This document shows positions 27,778 to 38,888 of a stretch of DNA of 64,000 nucleotides, piece by piece. Within the stretch, counting starts at the first letter, position 1, and the number at the start of each line of letters is the position of its first letter. This DNA comes from Sphingorhabdus sp. GTDB taxonomy: Bacteria > Pseudomonadota > Alphaproteobacteria > Sphingomonadales > Sphingomonadaceae. The stretch lies in the NCBI RefSeq assembly GCF_023910635.1, contig NZ_JAAVVZ010000004.1, forward strand, positions 1 through 64,000. Reading direction: 5' to 3'. A program made the translations under genes and the position numbers. The notes beneath the pieces are model-generated. The model made no database searches. It was given only the letters and a program-made list of their open reading frames with translations, and was not told the DNA's origin.

Positions 27778-27900
27778 GCCGACTCTCCTCATTTTTCAGA
27801 AGGAGCGTATCAGCTTTAATCAGGCAATTAAACCTCCGCGTATCGAACAGACTTTCATCTCTGTCGAACCACTGCGTCCTTTGTCCATACCCATTCGCTG

Positions 27901-29118
27901 TTAAGCTTTGCGTCCCGCCAATAATCGCAAACGCAGCGCGTTCAGCTTGATAAAGCCCGCTGCATCTTTCTGATCATAAGCGCCAGCATCGTCTTCAAAG
28001 GTCACAACCTTTTCGCTGTACAGGCTGTTGGGCGATTTCCGGCCAACGACACTTGCAAGGCCCTTGTAGAGTTTCAATCGAACCGTGCCGGACACATGAA
28101 CTTGGCTATGGTCTATCGCGGCCTGCAACATTTCACGCTCTGGCGAGAACCAAAACCCATTATAAATCAGTTCGGCATATTTCGGCATCAGCTCGTCTTT
28201 CAAATGCGCTGCGCCGCGATCCAGCGTGATGCTTTCGATGCCGCGATGGGCGCGGGCGTAGATTTCGCCGCCGGGCGTTTCATACATGCCGCGCGATTTC
28301 ATGCCGACGAAGCGGTTTTCGACCAGATCAAGTCGGCCAATTCCATGTCTGCGACCCAATTCATTCAACGCCGCCAGCAAGGTCGCGGGCGACATGGCTT
28401 CAGCGTTGAGCGCGACACCGTCGCCCTTTTCAAAGTCGATAGTGATATATTCGGGCGTGTCTGGCGCGTCTTCGGGATTGACCGTGCGCGAATAGACATA
28501 ATCGGGTGTTTCGTCCCACGGGTCCTCAAGCACTTTGCCCTCGGACGAGGTGTGCAGAAGGTTAGCGTCGGTCGAAAACGGGCTTTCGCCGCGCTTGTCC
28601 TTTGGCACGGGGATCTGGTGCTGCTCCGCCCATTCAATCAGGCGCGTGCGGCTCGTCAAATCCCATTCACGCCAAGGCGCAATGACCTTGATATCGGGAT
28701 TGAGCGCATAAGCCGACAATTCGAAACGCACTTGGTCATTGCCCTTGCCCGTTGCGCCATGCGCAATGGCATCAGCGCCCGTTTCCGCTGCAATCTCAAT
28801 CAACCGTTTCGAAATCAACGGCCGCGCAATCGACGTGCCCAATAGATAGTCACCTTCGTAGCGGGCATTGGCGCGCATCATCGGAAAGACAAAGTCGCGG
28901 ACGAATTCTTCGCGCAGATCATCGATATAAATATGATGGTCAGGCACGCCCATCAATACGGCCTTGGCGCGCGCTGGCTCCAACTCTTCGCCTTGGCCCA
29001 AGTCAGCGGTAAAGGTGACGACTTCGCAGCCATATTCAACCTGCAGCCATTTCAGGATGACGCTGGTGTCGAGACCACCCGAATAAGCAAGAACGACTTT
29101 CTTGATGCTGTCTGTCAT
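27901..29118 (-). CDS. argG: Argininosuccinate synthase
   Basis: A 405-residue ATP-dependent ligase joining citrulline and aspartate in arginine synthesis. The ATP-pyrophosphatase motif [17 protein letters not shown] is at the N-terminus, and [27 protein letters not shown] and [15 protein letters not shown] match type II ArgG. Length is standard. It stands alone on the minus strand between the deacylase and the transporter gene at 29165; the 46-bp gap to the latter leaves co-transcription possible. Confidence 0.97.
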   Translation of the reverse strand: MTDSIKKVVLAYSGGLDTSVILKWLQVEYGCEVVTFTADLGQGEELEPARAKAVLMGVPDHHIYIDDLREEFVRDFVFPMMRANARYEGDYLLGTSIARPLISKRLIEIAAETGADAIAHGATGKGNDQVRFELSAYALNPDIKVIAPWREWDLTSRTRLIEWAEQHQIPVPKDKRGESPFSTDANLLHTSSEGKVLEDPWDETPDYVYSRTVNPEDAPDTPEYITIDFEKGDGVALNAEAMSPATLLAALNELGRRHGIGRLDLVENRFVGMKSRGMYETPGGEIYARAHRGIESITLDRGAAHLKDELMPKYAELIYNGFWFSPEREMLQAAIDHSQVHVSGTVRLKLYKGLASVVGRKSPNSLYSEKVVTFEDDAGAYDQKDAAGFIKLNALRLRLLAGRKA

Positions 29119-29164
29119 GTCACTTTGGTTCCGAAGCTAATGTATCTGCGGCGCGCCTAACAGC

Positions 29165-29734
29165 TTAGGCAAGGTTCGACAACTCCCAGAGCTGCCAAAG
29201 CCCGAGAAGCAGGAACATGCCAGCGGCGATTATGTGCACCGTGCGCAGCGAGATTTTCGTCACCAGCCTCTCGCCCAAATAGACCGCTGGCACATTGGCG
29301 ATCATCATGCCCAATGTGGTCCCGACCGCCACGGCCCAAACCGCATGATATTGCGCGCCGAGCGCTATCGTCGCGACCTGCGTCTTATCGCCCATTTCGA
29401 CGAAGAAAAAGGCGATGGTGGTCGCAACAAATGCACCGCGTTGCGATGCCACTTTGATATCATCATCCACCTTGTCCGGAATAAGCGTCCAAGCTGCCAT
29501 TAGGACAAAACCTATCGCAACAGCATAACGGAAGGTGTCGCTCATAAAGATTGCGGCAAGCGCGCTGCCCGCCCATGCGGCAAGTGCGTGATTGGCGATC
29601 GTGGCTGTAAATATACCGGCAATCACCGGGAGCGGTTTTTTGAACCGCGTGGCAAGCAACATCGCCAAAAGCATGGTCTTGTCGCCAATTTCGGCAACAG
29701 CCACAAGCAAAGTGGACGTAAAAAAGATTTCCAT
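29165..29734 (-). CDS. GDT1/TMEM165 family cation transporter (UPF0016), probable manganese exporter
   Basis: A 189-residue inner-membrane protein with about six helices and the two inverted signature motifs of the family: EIGDKT (residues 13-18) and EMGDKTQ near residue 93. Family members exchange Mn2+ or Ca2+. The ATG at 29734 is chosen because the longer frame to 29869 reads through a structured leader and has no family character. That leader carries yybP-ykoY manganese-riboswitch elements, strongly supporting a role in Mn2+ export and homeostasis. Confidence 0.9.
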   Translation of the reverse strand: MEIFFTSTLLVAVAEIGDKTMLLAMLLATRFKKPLPVIAGIFTATIANHALAAWAGSALAAIFMSDTFRYAVAIGFVLMAAWTLIPDKVDDDIKVASQRGAFVATTIAFFFVEMGDKTQVATIALGAQYHAVWAVAVGTTLGMMIANVPAVYLGERLVTKISLRTVHIIAAGMFLLLGLWQLWELSNLA

Positions 29735-29799
29735 AACATATCCGGGGTCAGGCAGTTTTTCGACGCAATGCCACCGGCCATCCCGCCCGACCGGAACGG

Positions 29800-29945
29800 A
29801 TAACCGATGCCATTGGTCTCGCCTTGAACCGCATGGCCGTTTTCGACCGTGTGGCCCCACATGCACCATGACCTCTCGGCCAAATATGTTGATGCACGTC
29901 TCGTTCGGGTGGAACGACTGGCTACTCCCCAGATGACGTTCGTGC
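29800..29945 (-). promoter_or_regulatory. yybP-ykoY manganese riboswitch
   Basis: Read on the minus strand the leader contains, in order, GGGGAGTAGCC (29920-29930), TCAACATA (29885-29892) and GGCGAGACC (29815-29823). These are the conserved blocks of the Mn2+-sensing yybP-ykoY aptamer, embedded in G/C-rich stems. It lies 66 nt upstream of a GDT1-family gene, a known target class. The expression platform was not resolved; no clear U-tract is seen before 29734, so control of the ribosome site is more likely than termination. Confidence 0.85.
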
Positions 29946-29980
29946 CTCTAATTTGAAGCGCCTAAAGATTCAAGCGAAAC

Positions 29981-30151
29981 CTATTCCGATGTATCTGGGT
30001 TCCCGTCGGATGCAATAGGTGCATTTTTGCCTCGTCCCATTTGCCGGAGCTTAAACTGCCGCTTGTTACGCACATAGCGGACAAGGGTGAACGCCAGAAT
30101 AACTGCCATTGCCGCGCATAACGCGTAGGCAAGAACCACTCTCGTTTCCAT
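29981..30151 (-). CDS. Small single-pass membrane protein (56 residues)
   Basis: A short ORF starting METRVVLAYALCAAMAVILA: one hydrophobic helix (residues about 5-24), then a basic stretch (RYVRNKRQFKLRQMGRGK) and a polar tail ending PDTSE. The helix-then-positive-charge pattern with regular codon use suggests a genuine N-out, C-in membrane peptide. Family not recognised. It lies just upstream of the manganese riboswitch on the same strand. No strong ribosome site is visible before the ATG. Confidence 0.55.
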   Translation of the reverse strand: METRVVLAYALCAAMAVILAFTLVRYVRNKRQFKLRQMGRGKNAPIASDGNPDTSE

Positions 30152-30635
30152 CGAATATAAAACCTTGCGAGCCCGTTTTCGGGCTTATTATTGAAGTGTG
30201 ACCCAGAACGTCTGTTAGAACGAACTCTGTTTATCCGCAATACTTGTAACTTATTGTAACAAAATATAACCCATATTATGATGCGTTTACCGCAAAACGG
30301 AACTGTCTAATCGACATTGTGGATCGTCCGATCCTTTCAACCATGCGTGCCTCGGCAGTCAAGAGGTAATCAACAGCATTGCAGGTTATGCAGCAAAAAT
30401 TTTACTTCCCCTGACAAGGCCGCGCTTAGAAGATCGTCAACGCCCAACAACCGGTTCGCGCCAAAACCAAGTGCCGTGCCGGGGTCTGCATGCCCGATTC
30501 AAGACGCGCCAGCGAATTAACGTGGCCGTGAACGCATAAAAGTCCCGTTTTTTCCTTTTGTCGATGGGCAACACCCGTTAGGGGGTGCGCAACGATTAGA
30601 ATCTCCCCAGGCACCATTTTTGCTGGAGCCCGATT
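30152..30635. other. Intergenic region upstream of malate synthase
   Basis: This is 484 bp with no supportable gene. It must hold the glcB promoter. A small hairpin (CACCC-GTTA-GGGTG type) occurs near 30572-30584 and GGAG precedes the ATG at 30636. AT-rich at 30230-30300. Confidence 0.5.
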
Positions 30636-32708
30636 ATGACCAAATATGCAACGCGTGCCGGACTCCGGATTGCCGAGCAGCTTGCCGAATTTGTCGAGAG
30701 CCATGCCCTTGTCGGCACGGGCATCGCTGCGGATGCTCTCTGGCGTGGCCTATCTGATATTCTAGCGCGCTTTGTGCCGCACAACCGGATGCTGCTGGCC
30801 AAACGCGACGATATTCAGGCCAAATTGGACGCATGGCACCGCGCCAATCCCGGCCCAATCATCGACATGGCCGGGTATCAAGCCTTCCTGCGGGAAATTG
30901 GCTATCTGGTCCCCGAACCCGCGCCTTTCCGCATTGGCACGCAAAATGTCGACGCGGAAATCGCAACGATGGCTGGGCCACAGCTTGTGGTGCCAAGCCT
31001 CAATGACCGCTTCGTCCTCAACGCCGCCAATGCGCGCTGGGGCAGCTTATATGATGCGCTTTATGGTACCGACGTCCTGCCGGCACCCGCCGCACGTCCC
31101 GGTGGCTATGACACCGACCGGGGTGACGCGGTCGTTGCTTATGCGCGGCATTTTCTTGATGACGCCATTCCGGGTTGGCAGGCGGCTTTAGCTGGCGGCG
31201 ACAATCCCTATTTCGTGGCGAAGACGCAAACAGGTGACGCCGCACGCTACCTGTTCCAACATCATGGCCTGCATATTGAGGTCTTGGTCAATCCGCAGCA
31301 TCCTGTGGGCGCGACCGATGCATTGCACATCGCCGATGTCATCCTTGAATCCGCACTGACGACGATCATCGATTTGGAAGACTCGGTCGCGGCTGTCGAT
31401 GCCGATGACAAGGTCGCGGCTTATGCCAACTGGCTTGGCCTGATGCGCGGCGATCTCGTCGCCAGCTTTGACAAGGGCGGCAAAACTGTCACCCGTGCGC
31501 TTGAACCAGACCGCGTTTATGACCGGTTGACTTTGCCTGGACGCAGCCTGATGTTCGTGCGCAATGTCGGTCATTTGATGACCAATCCGGCGGTATTGCT
31601 CGCGGACGGGTGCGAAGCGCCCGAGGGAATACTCGACGCTTTGTTCACGTCGCTCTGCGCGCTGCACGACCTTAAGGGGCTTGGCACCCATCGCAACAGC
31701 CGCGCTGGTAGCGTCTATATCGTTAAACCCAAAATGCACGGCCCCGAAGAGGCCGCATTCACCAATGACCTGTTTGACGCGGTCGAAGATGTGCTTGGCC
31801 TTGCACGCCATACGATCAAGGTCGGCGTCATGGACGAAGAACGCCGAACCAGCGCAAACCTTGCCGCCTGCATTCACGCGGTCCGCGACCGTATTGTGTT
31901 CATCAACACTGGCTTTCTGGATCGCACCGGCGACGAAATGCACACGGCCATGCACGCTGGCCCGATGATCCGTAAAGCCGAGATGAAAGCCGCGTCGTGG
32001 ATTCAAGCCTATGAAGCGCGCAATGTCCAAATCGGCCTTGCCTGCGGCCTCAGTGGCAAGGCGCAGATCGGCAAGGGCATGTGGGCCGCGCCCGATAGGA
32101 TGGCCGACATGATATTGCAGAAAATTGGCCATCCCAAGGCTGGCGCGAACACCGCATGGGTGCCGTCACCCACCGCAGCAACGTTGCACGCGATGCATTA
32201 TCATCAGTTCGACGTGTTCGCCCGCCAAGCCGAACTTTCCAAGGAAGCTACACCGGGGCTGGACCCGCTGCTGACCATTCCCGTCGCCCCCATTGGCCAT
32301 AACTGGTCGGACGAGGATGTAGCTCAAGAGCTGGAAAACAACGCGCAAGGTATATTGGGCTATGTCGTGCGCTGGATTGACCAGGGGGTCGGCTGTTCCA
32401 AGGTGCCCGACATCCACGACATCGGCCTGATGGAGGACCGCGCTACGCTGCGCATTTCGTCGCAGCATATCGCCAACTGGCTACTCCACGGCATTGCCAC
32501 CGAGGCGCAGGTCGATGCCGCGCTGACCAAGATGGCAACCAAGGTTGACGCCCAAAATGCGGGTGATCCGCACTATGAAAAGCTAAACACAGAAAGCCTT
32601 GCGCTAAAGGCCGCCCGCGCCCTGATTTTTGAAGGCGTCATGCAGCCCAATGGCTATACCGAACCGCTGCTCCATAAATTCCGGCAGGAGAAGAAAGCAG
32701 GGCGCTGA
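30636..32708 (+). CDS. glcB: Malate synthase G
   Basis: A 690-residue cytosolic enzyme condensing glyoxylate and acetyl-CoA to malate in the glyoxylate bypass or glycolate use. [24 protein letters not shown] carries the acidic metal ligands after a long N-terminal domain, [20 protein letters not shown] the TIM-barrel core. [20 protein letters not shown] and [16 protein letters not shown] are the C-terminal plug with the catalytic Asp. Length matches isoform G (about 720) rather than A (about 530). GGAG lies about 8 nt before the ATG. It converges with trxB. Confidence 0.97.
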   Translation: MTKYATRAGLRIAEQLAEFVESHALVGTGIAADALWRGLSDILARFVPHNRMLLAKRDDIQAKLDAWHRANPGPIIDMAGYQAFLREIGYLVPEPAPFRIGTQNVDAEIATMAGPQLVVPSLNDRFVLNAANARWGSLYDALYGTDVLPAPAARPGGYDTDRGDAVVAYARHFLDDAIPGWQAALAGGDNPYFVAKTQTGDAARYLFQHHGLHIEVLVNPQHPVGATDALHIADVILESALTTIIDLEDSVAAVDADDKVAAYANWLGLMRGDLVASFDKGGKTVTRALEPDRVYDRLTLPGRSLMFVRNVGHLMTNPAVLLADGCEAPEGILDALFTSLCALHDLKGLGTHRNSRAGSVYIVKPKMHGPEEAAFTNDLFDAVEDVLGLARHTIKVGVMDEERRTSANLAACIHAVRDRIVFINTGFLDRTGDEMHTAMHAGPMIRKAEMKAASWIQAYEARNVQIGLACGLSGKAQIGKGMWAAPDRMADMILQKIGHPKAGANTAWVPSPTAATLHAMHYHQFDVFARQAELSKEATPGLDPLLTIPVAPIGHNWSDEDVAQELENNAQGILGYVVRWIDQGVGCSKVPDIHDIGLMEDRATLRISSQHIANWLLHGIATEAQVDAALTKMATKVDAQNAGDPHYEKLNTESLALKAARALIFEGVMQPNGYTEPLLHKFRQEKKAGR

Positions 32709-32710
32709 CC

Positions 32711-33703
<993 letters not shown>

Positions 33704-33818
33704 CTAGCGCGGCGCTGGCCAAGGGCAGCGCCTGACTTATCCCCATTAAATTAGGGCTTCACATGTCCGCAGGTGCAACCTATCAGTCCGTCAACATTCA
33801 GAATATAGGGAGCAGTTC

Positions 33819-34136
33819 ATGGCCAAAGTCACGGTAATTTCACGTAACGGCGAAGGTCGCGAAGTCGAAGCCGAAAACGGCCTGTCGCTCATGGAAGTGA
33901 TCCGCGACAACGGTTTTGACGAATTGCTCGCTTTGTGCGGCGGTTGCTGCTCCTGCGCGACGTGCCATGTGCATATCGACCCTTCCTTTGCCGACCGCCT
34001 GCCAAAAATGAGTGCGGACGAAGACGACCTGCTCGACAGTACCGATCACCGCAACGAAACCTCGCGCCTGTCATGCCAGATCCCCGTCAGCGATGCGCTC
34101 GATGGCTTGATCGTGACGATCGCGCCTGAGGATTGA
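33819..34136 (+). CDS. Adrenodoxin-type [2Fe-2S] ferredoxin
   Basis: A 105-residue ferredoxin with ligands Cys40, Cys46 and Cys49 ([11 protein letters not shown]) and a fourth in SRLSCQIPV, the CX5CX2CXnC spacing of the adrenodoxin/ISC-type family. Such proteins feed electrons to cytochromes P450, Rieske oxygenases or Fe-S assembly; no partner is adjacent. GGGAGCAG precedes the ATG. A family B palindrome follows the gene and may act as its transcript end. Confidence 0.92.
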   Translation: MAKVTVISRNGEGREVEAENGLSLMEVIRDNGFDELLALCGGCCSCATCHVHIDPSFADRLPKMSADEDDLLDSTDHRNETSRLSCQIPVSDALDGLIVTIAPED

Positions 34137-34156
34137 ATTTGTATATTCCCACTGCG

Positions 34157-34241
34157 TCACCCTGAACTTGTTTCAGGGTCTATCGTGCAGCACGCCCGGA
34201 GCCCGAGAGGATAGATGGACCCTGAAACAAGTTCAGGGTGA
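34157..34241. repeat. Palindromic element, repeat family B
   Basis: The 24-base arms at 34157-34180 and 34218-34241 are perfect inverted copies (TCACCCTGAAC...TTTCAGGGTC) around a 37-base centre. A near-identical element is at 52070-52155 and a degenerate one at 10732-10769. It lies between two convergent genes, typical of a REP-like element. Confidence 0.85.
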
Positions 34242-34286
34242 CGGTGAATGTCACGGGCTTTCGCCAAAAATGCCTCTCAGCGACGC

Positions 34287-35105
34287 TCACCCCCGCATCG
34301 CGCTGCCGAGCGGTTCCTCAATGACAGGATACCCATGGCCATCGGGGATGCATAGCCAGCTTCCGTCCGCGCGCTTGTCGATATACGTCAGCACCGTCGA
34401 CACAGGATGTTCCGCCGCATGGGCGGCAGCGGCGTCAAAGTCACCGAACATCGCCAGCCGTTCCAAATTGCGCCGCGTGGGGAAGATGATCTTCACCTGG
34501 CCATGGTCTGCTTTTTCCAAAACTTCCGCCGCAGTTGCCCAAAACAGCATCCGGTTCTCGGTCTGGTCAACAGTCGCGAGCGGCGTCGTGTTGCCCGCAT
34601 CCACCAGATAGAATCGCGTGTCAAAAACGCGGCTGGCATTTTCAAAGGCGGGCGGCCGCCAGCGTGACCATAAAACAAGCTGTTCAAAATCCGGCGTCCA
34701 GCCAAAACGGTTGCAGACTGCCTGCAGGCTTTGCCCATCATGCAACGCTGCACGCGCTTCTATGCAATTGGCGGCATCCGAAACGCCAGACAGCCCCAAC
34801 GCAAGCCCGGCCTCCTCAATCGTTTCGCGGATCGCCGCAAGCCGTGCAGCAGCCTCATCCATCGGCAAAGGCGAACCCAACATCTGCGCATAATCGAAAT
34901 CGGCAGGGTCAACCTTGCCACCGGGAAACACCGCAGCGCCGCCGGCAAAGGCCATGGCCTTGATACGTTCGACCATCAACAATAACGGCGCGCCGCCATC
35001 GGGGTTCTGCCGAAAAATGACCATCGTGGCGGCAGGCGTAGCGACGGGAAGCGGTTCGCCGCTGATCGGGTGGTTGCGCGGTTCAGATTCCATAAGTTTA
35101 CTCAA
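34287..35105 (-). CDS. Nudix hydrolase family protein (NUDT19-like)
   Basis: A 272-residue protein with a Nudix box split by an insertion: FPGGKVDPADFD...AAARLAAIRETIEEAGLAL, the REtxEEaG part being intact. The large insert between the GG and the REXXEE part and the extended C-terminus match the NUDT7/NUDT19-like CoA-diphosphatase group. The likely substrates are nucleoside diphosphate derivatives such as CoA esters. It converges with the ferredoxin gene and is divergent from uvrA (201 bp). Confidence 0.82.
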   Translation of the reverse strand: MSKLMESEPRNHPISGEPLPVATPAATMVIFRQNPDGGAPLLLMVERIKAMAFAGGAAVFPGGKVDPADFDYAQMLGSPLPMDEAAARLAAIRETIEEAGLALGLSGVSDAANCIEARAALHDGQSLQAVCNRFGWTPDFEQLVLWSRWRPPAFENASRVFDTRFYLVDAGNTTPLATVDQTENRMLFWATAAEVLEKADHGQVKIIFPTRRNLERLAMFGDFDAAAAHAAEHPVSTVLTYIDKRADGSWLCIPDGHGYPVIEEPLGSAMRG

Positions 35106-35281
35106 GCATGCTTTCGAACATGTTAGAAGCGGAAAATCAATCGACAGTCGTTACTGCGCCGTTGCCGCTGTTGCTCCGACATGCCGCAAATGCGGAGCGA
35201 TGCATGATACGGGAAAAGCCTAGCTTGAAATTCGATGAATTTTAGCCCACTTCCAAAACAACGCGCTTACTTGCGCTTTTA

Positions 35282-35296
35282 GAACAAATCTGGAAC
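35282..35296 (+). promoter_or_regulatory. LexA (SOS) box of uvrA
   Basis: GAAC-AAATCTG-GAAC is an exact match to the alphaproteobacterial LexA operator GAAC-N7-GAAC. It ends 10 nt before the uvrA ATG, a position suited to block transcription initiation. uvrA is a classical SOS gene, so the site and gene support each other. Confidence 0.85.
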
Positions 35297-35306
35297 AAGC
35301 TGAACT

Positions 35307-38300
35307 ATGTCACTCACCCACATCAAGGTGCGCGGTGCGCGCGAGCATAATCTCAAGGGCATCGATATCGACCTGCCGCGCGACAAGCTCATCGTCATCA
35401 CTGGGCTTTCGGGTTCCGGCAAGTCCAGCCTCGCGTTCGACACCATTTATGCCGAGGGGCAGCGCCGCTACGTCGAATCGCTCTCCGCTTATGCGCGCCA
35501 GTTTTTGGAGATGATGCAGAAGCCCGATGTCGAGCATATTGAGGGGCTATCCCCTGCAATCTCCATCGAGCAAAAAACGACCAGCCGCAACCCGCGCTCG
35601 ACAGTGGCGACCGTGACCGAGATTTACGATTATATGCGCCTGTTATGGGCGCGCGTTGGCGTGCCATATTCGCCCGCGACTGGCCTGCCGATCACCGCGC
35701 AGACCGTCAGCCAGATGGTCGACCGCGTGATGGCTTTGCCCGAAGGCACCCGCGCCTTCCTGCTCGCGCCCGTGGTGCAAGGCCGCAAAGGCGAATATCG
35801 TAAGGAACTCGCCGAATGGCAGCGTTCGGGTTACACCCGTGTGCGCATCGACGGCGAACTCTACGCGATTGAAGAAGCGCCCATGCTCGACAAAAAATAC
35901 AAGCATGACATTGAGGTTGTGGTTGACCGTATCGTCGTCAAGGACGGCATCCAGCAACGGCTGGCCGAAAGCTTTGAGGCGGCGTTGAAGCTGGCCGATG
36001 GCTTGGCGTTTGTGGATCTGGCAGATACCACCGTGGCGGAGTTACAGACCAGCAACGCCGATAGCGTGCCAACTGCATTTGGCGAAGCGCGCGCCACCTT
36101 CTCTCCCCTCCCGCAAGCGGGAGGGGCCGGGGGAGGGCAGTCCGCAACCTCGGAAGGGCCCTCCCCTAACCCCTCCCGTATACGGGAGGGGAACATGAAG
36201 AATGTCGGCCTGCCCGCCAACCGCATTGTCTTCTCCGAAAAATTCGCCTGCCCCGTCTCTGGCTTCACCATCGCGGAAATCGCGCCGCGTCTCTTCTCGT
36301 TCAACGCCCCGCAAGGCGCGTGCCCCGATTGTGACGGCCTTGGCGAGCGGCAGGAATTTGACCCGCAATTGGTCGTCCCCAACGAACATCTATCCTTAAA
36401 AAAGGGCGCGATTGTGCCTTGGGCGAAGTCTAACCCGCCAAGCCCATATTATATGCAAGTGCTGTCCAGCCTGGCGAAGGCTTATGGTTTCAGCCTTGAG
36501 TCCACGTGGGAAGATTTGGCTCCGGAACAAAAGCTTATCATCCTGCACGGCACGGGCGGCATGGCGGTTGATCTGACGTTCAAAGACGGGCGCAAGGAAT
36601 ATACCGTGCGCAAGGCGTTTGAGGGTGTCATTGGCAACCTCAACCGCCGCTTGCTGCAAACCGATAGCGCGTGGATGCGCGAAGAATTGTCGAAATACCA
36701 AACGTCGCAGCCGTGCGAAACCTGCCACGGCGCGCGTTTGAAACCAGAGGCGCTGTCCGTCAAAATCGCGGGCGTCGACATCGCCACGCCCACCCGCATG
36801 AGCGTGGGTGACGCGCTGGTCTGGTTCGGCAGCGTCGACCAGACATTGACCAATCAGCAACAGCAAATTGCCAAGGCGATCCTGAAAGAAATCAACGAAC
36901 GGCTTGGCTTCCTCAACAATGTCGGGCTCGATTATCTCAACCTTGACCGCACCAGCGGCACCTTGTCCGGCGGGGAAAGCCAGCGCATCCGCTTGGCTAG
37001 TCAAATCGGCAGCGGCCTGTCGGGCGTGCTCTATGTGCTCGACGAACCCAGCATCGGCCTGCATCAGAAAGACAATGACCGCCTGCTCGCCACGCTGCGC
37101 CGCCTGCGTGATTTGGGCAACACCGTCATCGTCGTCGAACATGACGAAGACGCGATCCGCACCGCCGACTGGGTGGTGGACTTAGGGCCCGGCGCTGGCG
37201 TCCATGGCGGCACGGTCATGGCCGAAGGCACGTTGAAACAGATATTGAAATCGAAAGACAGCCTGACCGCCGCCTACCTCAACGGCACGCGTGAGATTGC
37301 GGTGCCCAAGACACGGCGCAAGGGCAATAAGAAGAAGCTGACCGTCCACAACGCCCGCGCCAACAACCTGAAAAACGTCACCGCGAGCATTCCTTTGGGC
37401 ACGTTCACCTGCATCACCGGCGTATCGGGGTCGGGCAAGTCCAGCTTCACGATCGACACGCTCTATGCCTCGGCGGCACGGTCCTTAAACGGCGCGCGCG
37501 TCATTGCCGGCGCGCATGACAAGGTTACGGGTCTGGAACATTGCGACAAGGTCATCGACATCGACCAATCCCCCATTGGCCGCACCCCGCGTTCGAACCC
37601 GGCAACCTATACCGGCGCGTTCACCAACATCCGCGACTGGTTCGCGCAATTGCCCGAAAGCGCCGCGCGCGGGTATAAGCCGGGGCGGTTCAGCTTCAAC
37701 GTCAAGGGCGGGCGTTGCGAAACATGCAGCGGCGATGGCCTGATCAAGATTGAGATGCACTTCCTGCCCGACGTCTATGTGACGTGCGAGGAATGTAACG
37801 GCAAACGCTACAACCGCGAAACGTTGGAGGTCAAATGGAAGGGCCTCTCCATCGCCGACGTGCTCGACATGACGGTGGAGGACGCGGTGGAAACATTCAA
37901 GGCCGTCCCCCCCATCCGCGACAAAATGGCGATGCTGGCGGAGGTTGGCTTGGGCTATGTCAAGGTCGGGCAGCAGGCCACGACCCTGTCAGGCGGCGAG
38001 GCGCAACGCGTCAAACTCGCCAAGGAACTCAGCCGCCGGTCCACTGGCCAGACGCTCTACATCCTCGACGAGCCCACCACCGGTCTGCATTTCGAAGACG
38101 TCCGCAAATTATTGGAAGTCCTCCACCGCTTGGTCGAACAGGGCAACAGCGTGGTGGTCATCGAACATAATCTCGACGTCATTAAGACGGCAGACTGGAT
38201 CATCGACATGGGCCCCGAAGGCGGCGTCAAGGGCGGCGAGATTGTCGCCGAAGGCACGCCGGAGCAAGTCGCCAAGGTCGCGGCAAGCTACACCGGCCAT

Positions 38301-38333
38301 TATCTCGCGCCAATGTTGGCGAAGGCAAGCTGA
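35307..38333 (+). CDS. uvrA: Excinuclease ABC subunit A, with in-frame repeat insertion
   Basis: A 1008-residue nucleotide-excision-repair ATPase that finds DNA lesions with UvrB. It has two ABC modules: Walker [10 protein letters not shown] (33-41) and GVSGSGKSS (about 705), and signatures [12 protein letters not shown] and [12 protein letters not shown]. Zinc fingers are CPDCDGLG...CETCHG and CETCSGDG...CEECNGKR. It is longer than the usual ~940-970. Part of the excess, about residues 267-295 ([12 protein letters not shown]...SRIREG), is encoded by a family C palindromic element of 87 bp. That insert lies in a variable linker before [11 protein letters not shown], so function is probably kept. 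The gene is preceded by a LexA box. Confidence 0.97.
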   Translation: MSLTHIKVRGAREHNLKGIDIDLPRDKLIVITGLSGSGKSSLAFDTIYAEGQRRYVESLSAYARQFLEMMQKPDVEHIEGLSPAISIEQKTTSRNPRSTVATVTEIYDYMRLLWARVGVPYSPATGLPITAQTVSQMVDRVMALPEGTRAFLLAPVVQGRKGEYRKELAEWQRSGYTRVRIDGELYAIEEAPMLDKKYKHDIEVVVDRIVVKDGIQQRLAESFEAALKLADGLAFVDLADTTVAELQTSNADSVPTAFGEARATFSPLPQAGGAGGGQSATSEGPSPNPSRIREGNMKNVGLPANRIVFSEKFACPVSGFTIAEIAPRLFSFNAPQGACPDCDGLGERQEFDPQLVVPNEHLSLKKGAIVPWAKSNPPSPYYMQVLSSLAKAYGFSLESTWEDLAPEQKLIILHGTGGMAVDLTFKDGRKEYTVRKAFEGVIGNLNRRLLQTDSAWMREELSKYQTSQPCETCHGARLKPEALSVKIAGVDIATPTRMSVGDALVWFGSVDQTLTNQQQQIAKAILKEINERLGFLNNVGLDYLNLDRTSGTLSGGESQRIRLASQIGSGLSGVLYVLDEPSIGLHQKDNDRLLATLRRLRDLGNTVIVVEHDEDAIRTADWVVDLGPGAGVHGGTVMAEGTLKQILKSKDSLTAAYLNGTREIAVPKTRRKGNKKKLTVHNARANNLKNVTASIPLGTFTCITGVSGSGKSSFTIDTLYASAARSLNGARVIAGAHDKVTGLEHCDKVIDIDQSPIGRTPRSNPATYTGAFTNIRDWFAQLPESAARGYKPGRFSFNVKGGRCETCSGDGLIKIEMHFLPDVYVTCEECNGKRYNRETLEVKWKGLSIADVLDMTVEDAVETFKAVPPIRDKMAMLAEVGLGYVKVGQQATTLSGGEAQRVKLAKELSRRSTGQTLYILDEPTTGLHFEDVRKLLEVLHRLVEQGNSVVVIEHNLDVIKTADWIIDMGPEGGVKGGEIVAEGTPEQVAKVAASYTGHYLAPMLAKAS
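36105..36191. repeat. Family C palindromic element inside uvrA
   Basis: The element has two palindromes, CCCCTCCCGC-AA-GCGGGAGGGG (36105-36126) and CCCCTCCCGTA-TACGGGAGGGG (36170-36191), joined by 43 bases. Total length is 87 bp, exactly 29 codons, with no stop in the uvrA frame. The same motif builds the intergenic elements at 38338, 38662 and 40624. Confidence 0.88.
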
Positions 38334-38337
38334 GCTT

Positions 38338-38510
38338 CCCCTCCCGCAGGCGGGAGGGGCTAGGGGTGGGCCTGCAACGGCGAAACCGCACCAACATTCC
38401 CCTCCCGCGAGCGATCCGGGTGGGCCCCTCTCCCCATGCGGGAGAGGGTTGCGCAGACTTACGAGCTCGCTCGTTAGTCGAAGCTGGGTGAGGGGCTCCG
38501 CCCCATCGGC
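38338..38510. repeat. Family C palindromic cluster after uvrA
   Basis: Several stems follow one another: CCCCTCCCGC/GCGGGAGGGG at 38338-38359, CCCCTCTCCC...GGGAGAGG, and GAGGGGCTCCGCCCC. It starts 5 nt after the uvrA stop and probably also shapes the 3' end of its mRNA. Open frames across it (for example one ending at 38658) are by-products of its composition. Confidence 0.8.
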
Positions 38511-38539
38511 CACGCACCACGCCGCGTTCGTGCAGATGG

Positions 38540-38651
38540 AAACCCAGCGCCAATATAATCTCGCACAAAGACGCAAAGACAAGAAGAAGGTGTTGGCCCG
38601 ACCCGTCATAGTAGAAAGCTATTTCGGGGATGACGCAGATGTTACAGTAAT
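38540..38651. repeat. Direct repeat, copy 1
   Basis: About 112 bp beginning AAACCCAGCGCCAATATAAT and containing GAAGGTGTTGGCCCGACCCG and GATGACGCAGATGT. A diverged second copy lies at 38889-39002 in the same orientation. A 40-codon frame (38536-38658) spans copy 1, but copy 2 has a stop in the equivalent place, so coding is doubtful. Confidence 0.75.
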
Positions 38652-38661
38652 TGCCTAAATC

Positions 38662-38799
38662 ACCCCTCCCCTTCAGGGGAGGGGAAGGGGGTGGGGTCTG
38701 TCGACGTTGCGCAAAGCTATATACCCCACCCCAACCCCGTGGAGCCTCTCGGACCAGTCCGGGGGACTGGACCCTCCACGCCTGAGGGTGAGGGGCTTA
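38662..38799. repeat. Family C-like GC-rich palindromic cluster
   Basis: It contains CCCCTCCCCTTCAGGGGAGGGG, GGTGGGGT...ACCCCACC and GGACCAGTCCGGGGGACTGGACC. It separates the two direct repeats and carries no gene. Confidence 0.7.
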
Positions 38800-38888
38800 A
38801 TTTCGCAATATTTTGAACAGCGGGACCATGCGAAGCATATTGGAGGGGCACCCGCCGGTTGGCGCAATCTCGCGGTCATGCCCGGTCG

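Noticed and set aside
29962-30240. 92-residue minus-strand frame at the riboswitch side
   Set aside because: It is out of frame with the better-supported 56-residue membrane peptide and has no family character.
37945-38658. Long frame overlapping the end of uvrA and the palindromes
   Set aside because: It is an alternate frame of uvrA continued through a GC-rich repeat; the sequence is low-complexity and lacks a start of its own.
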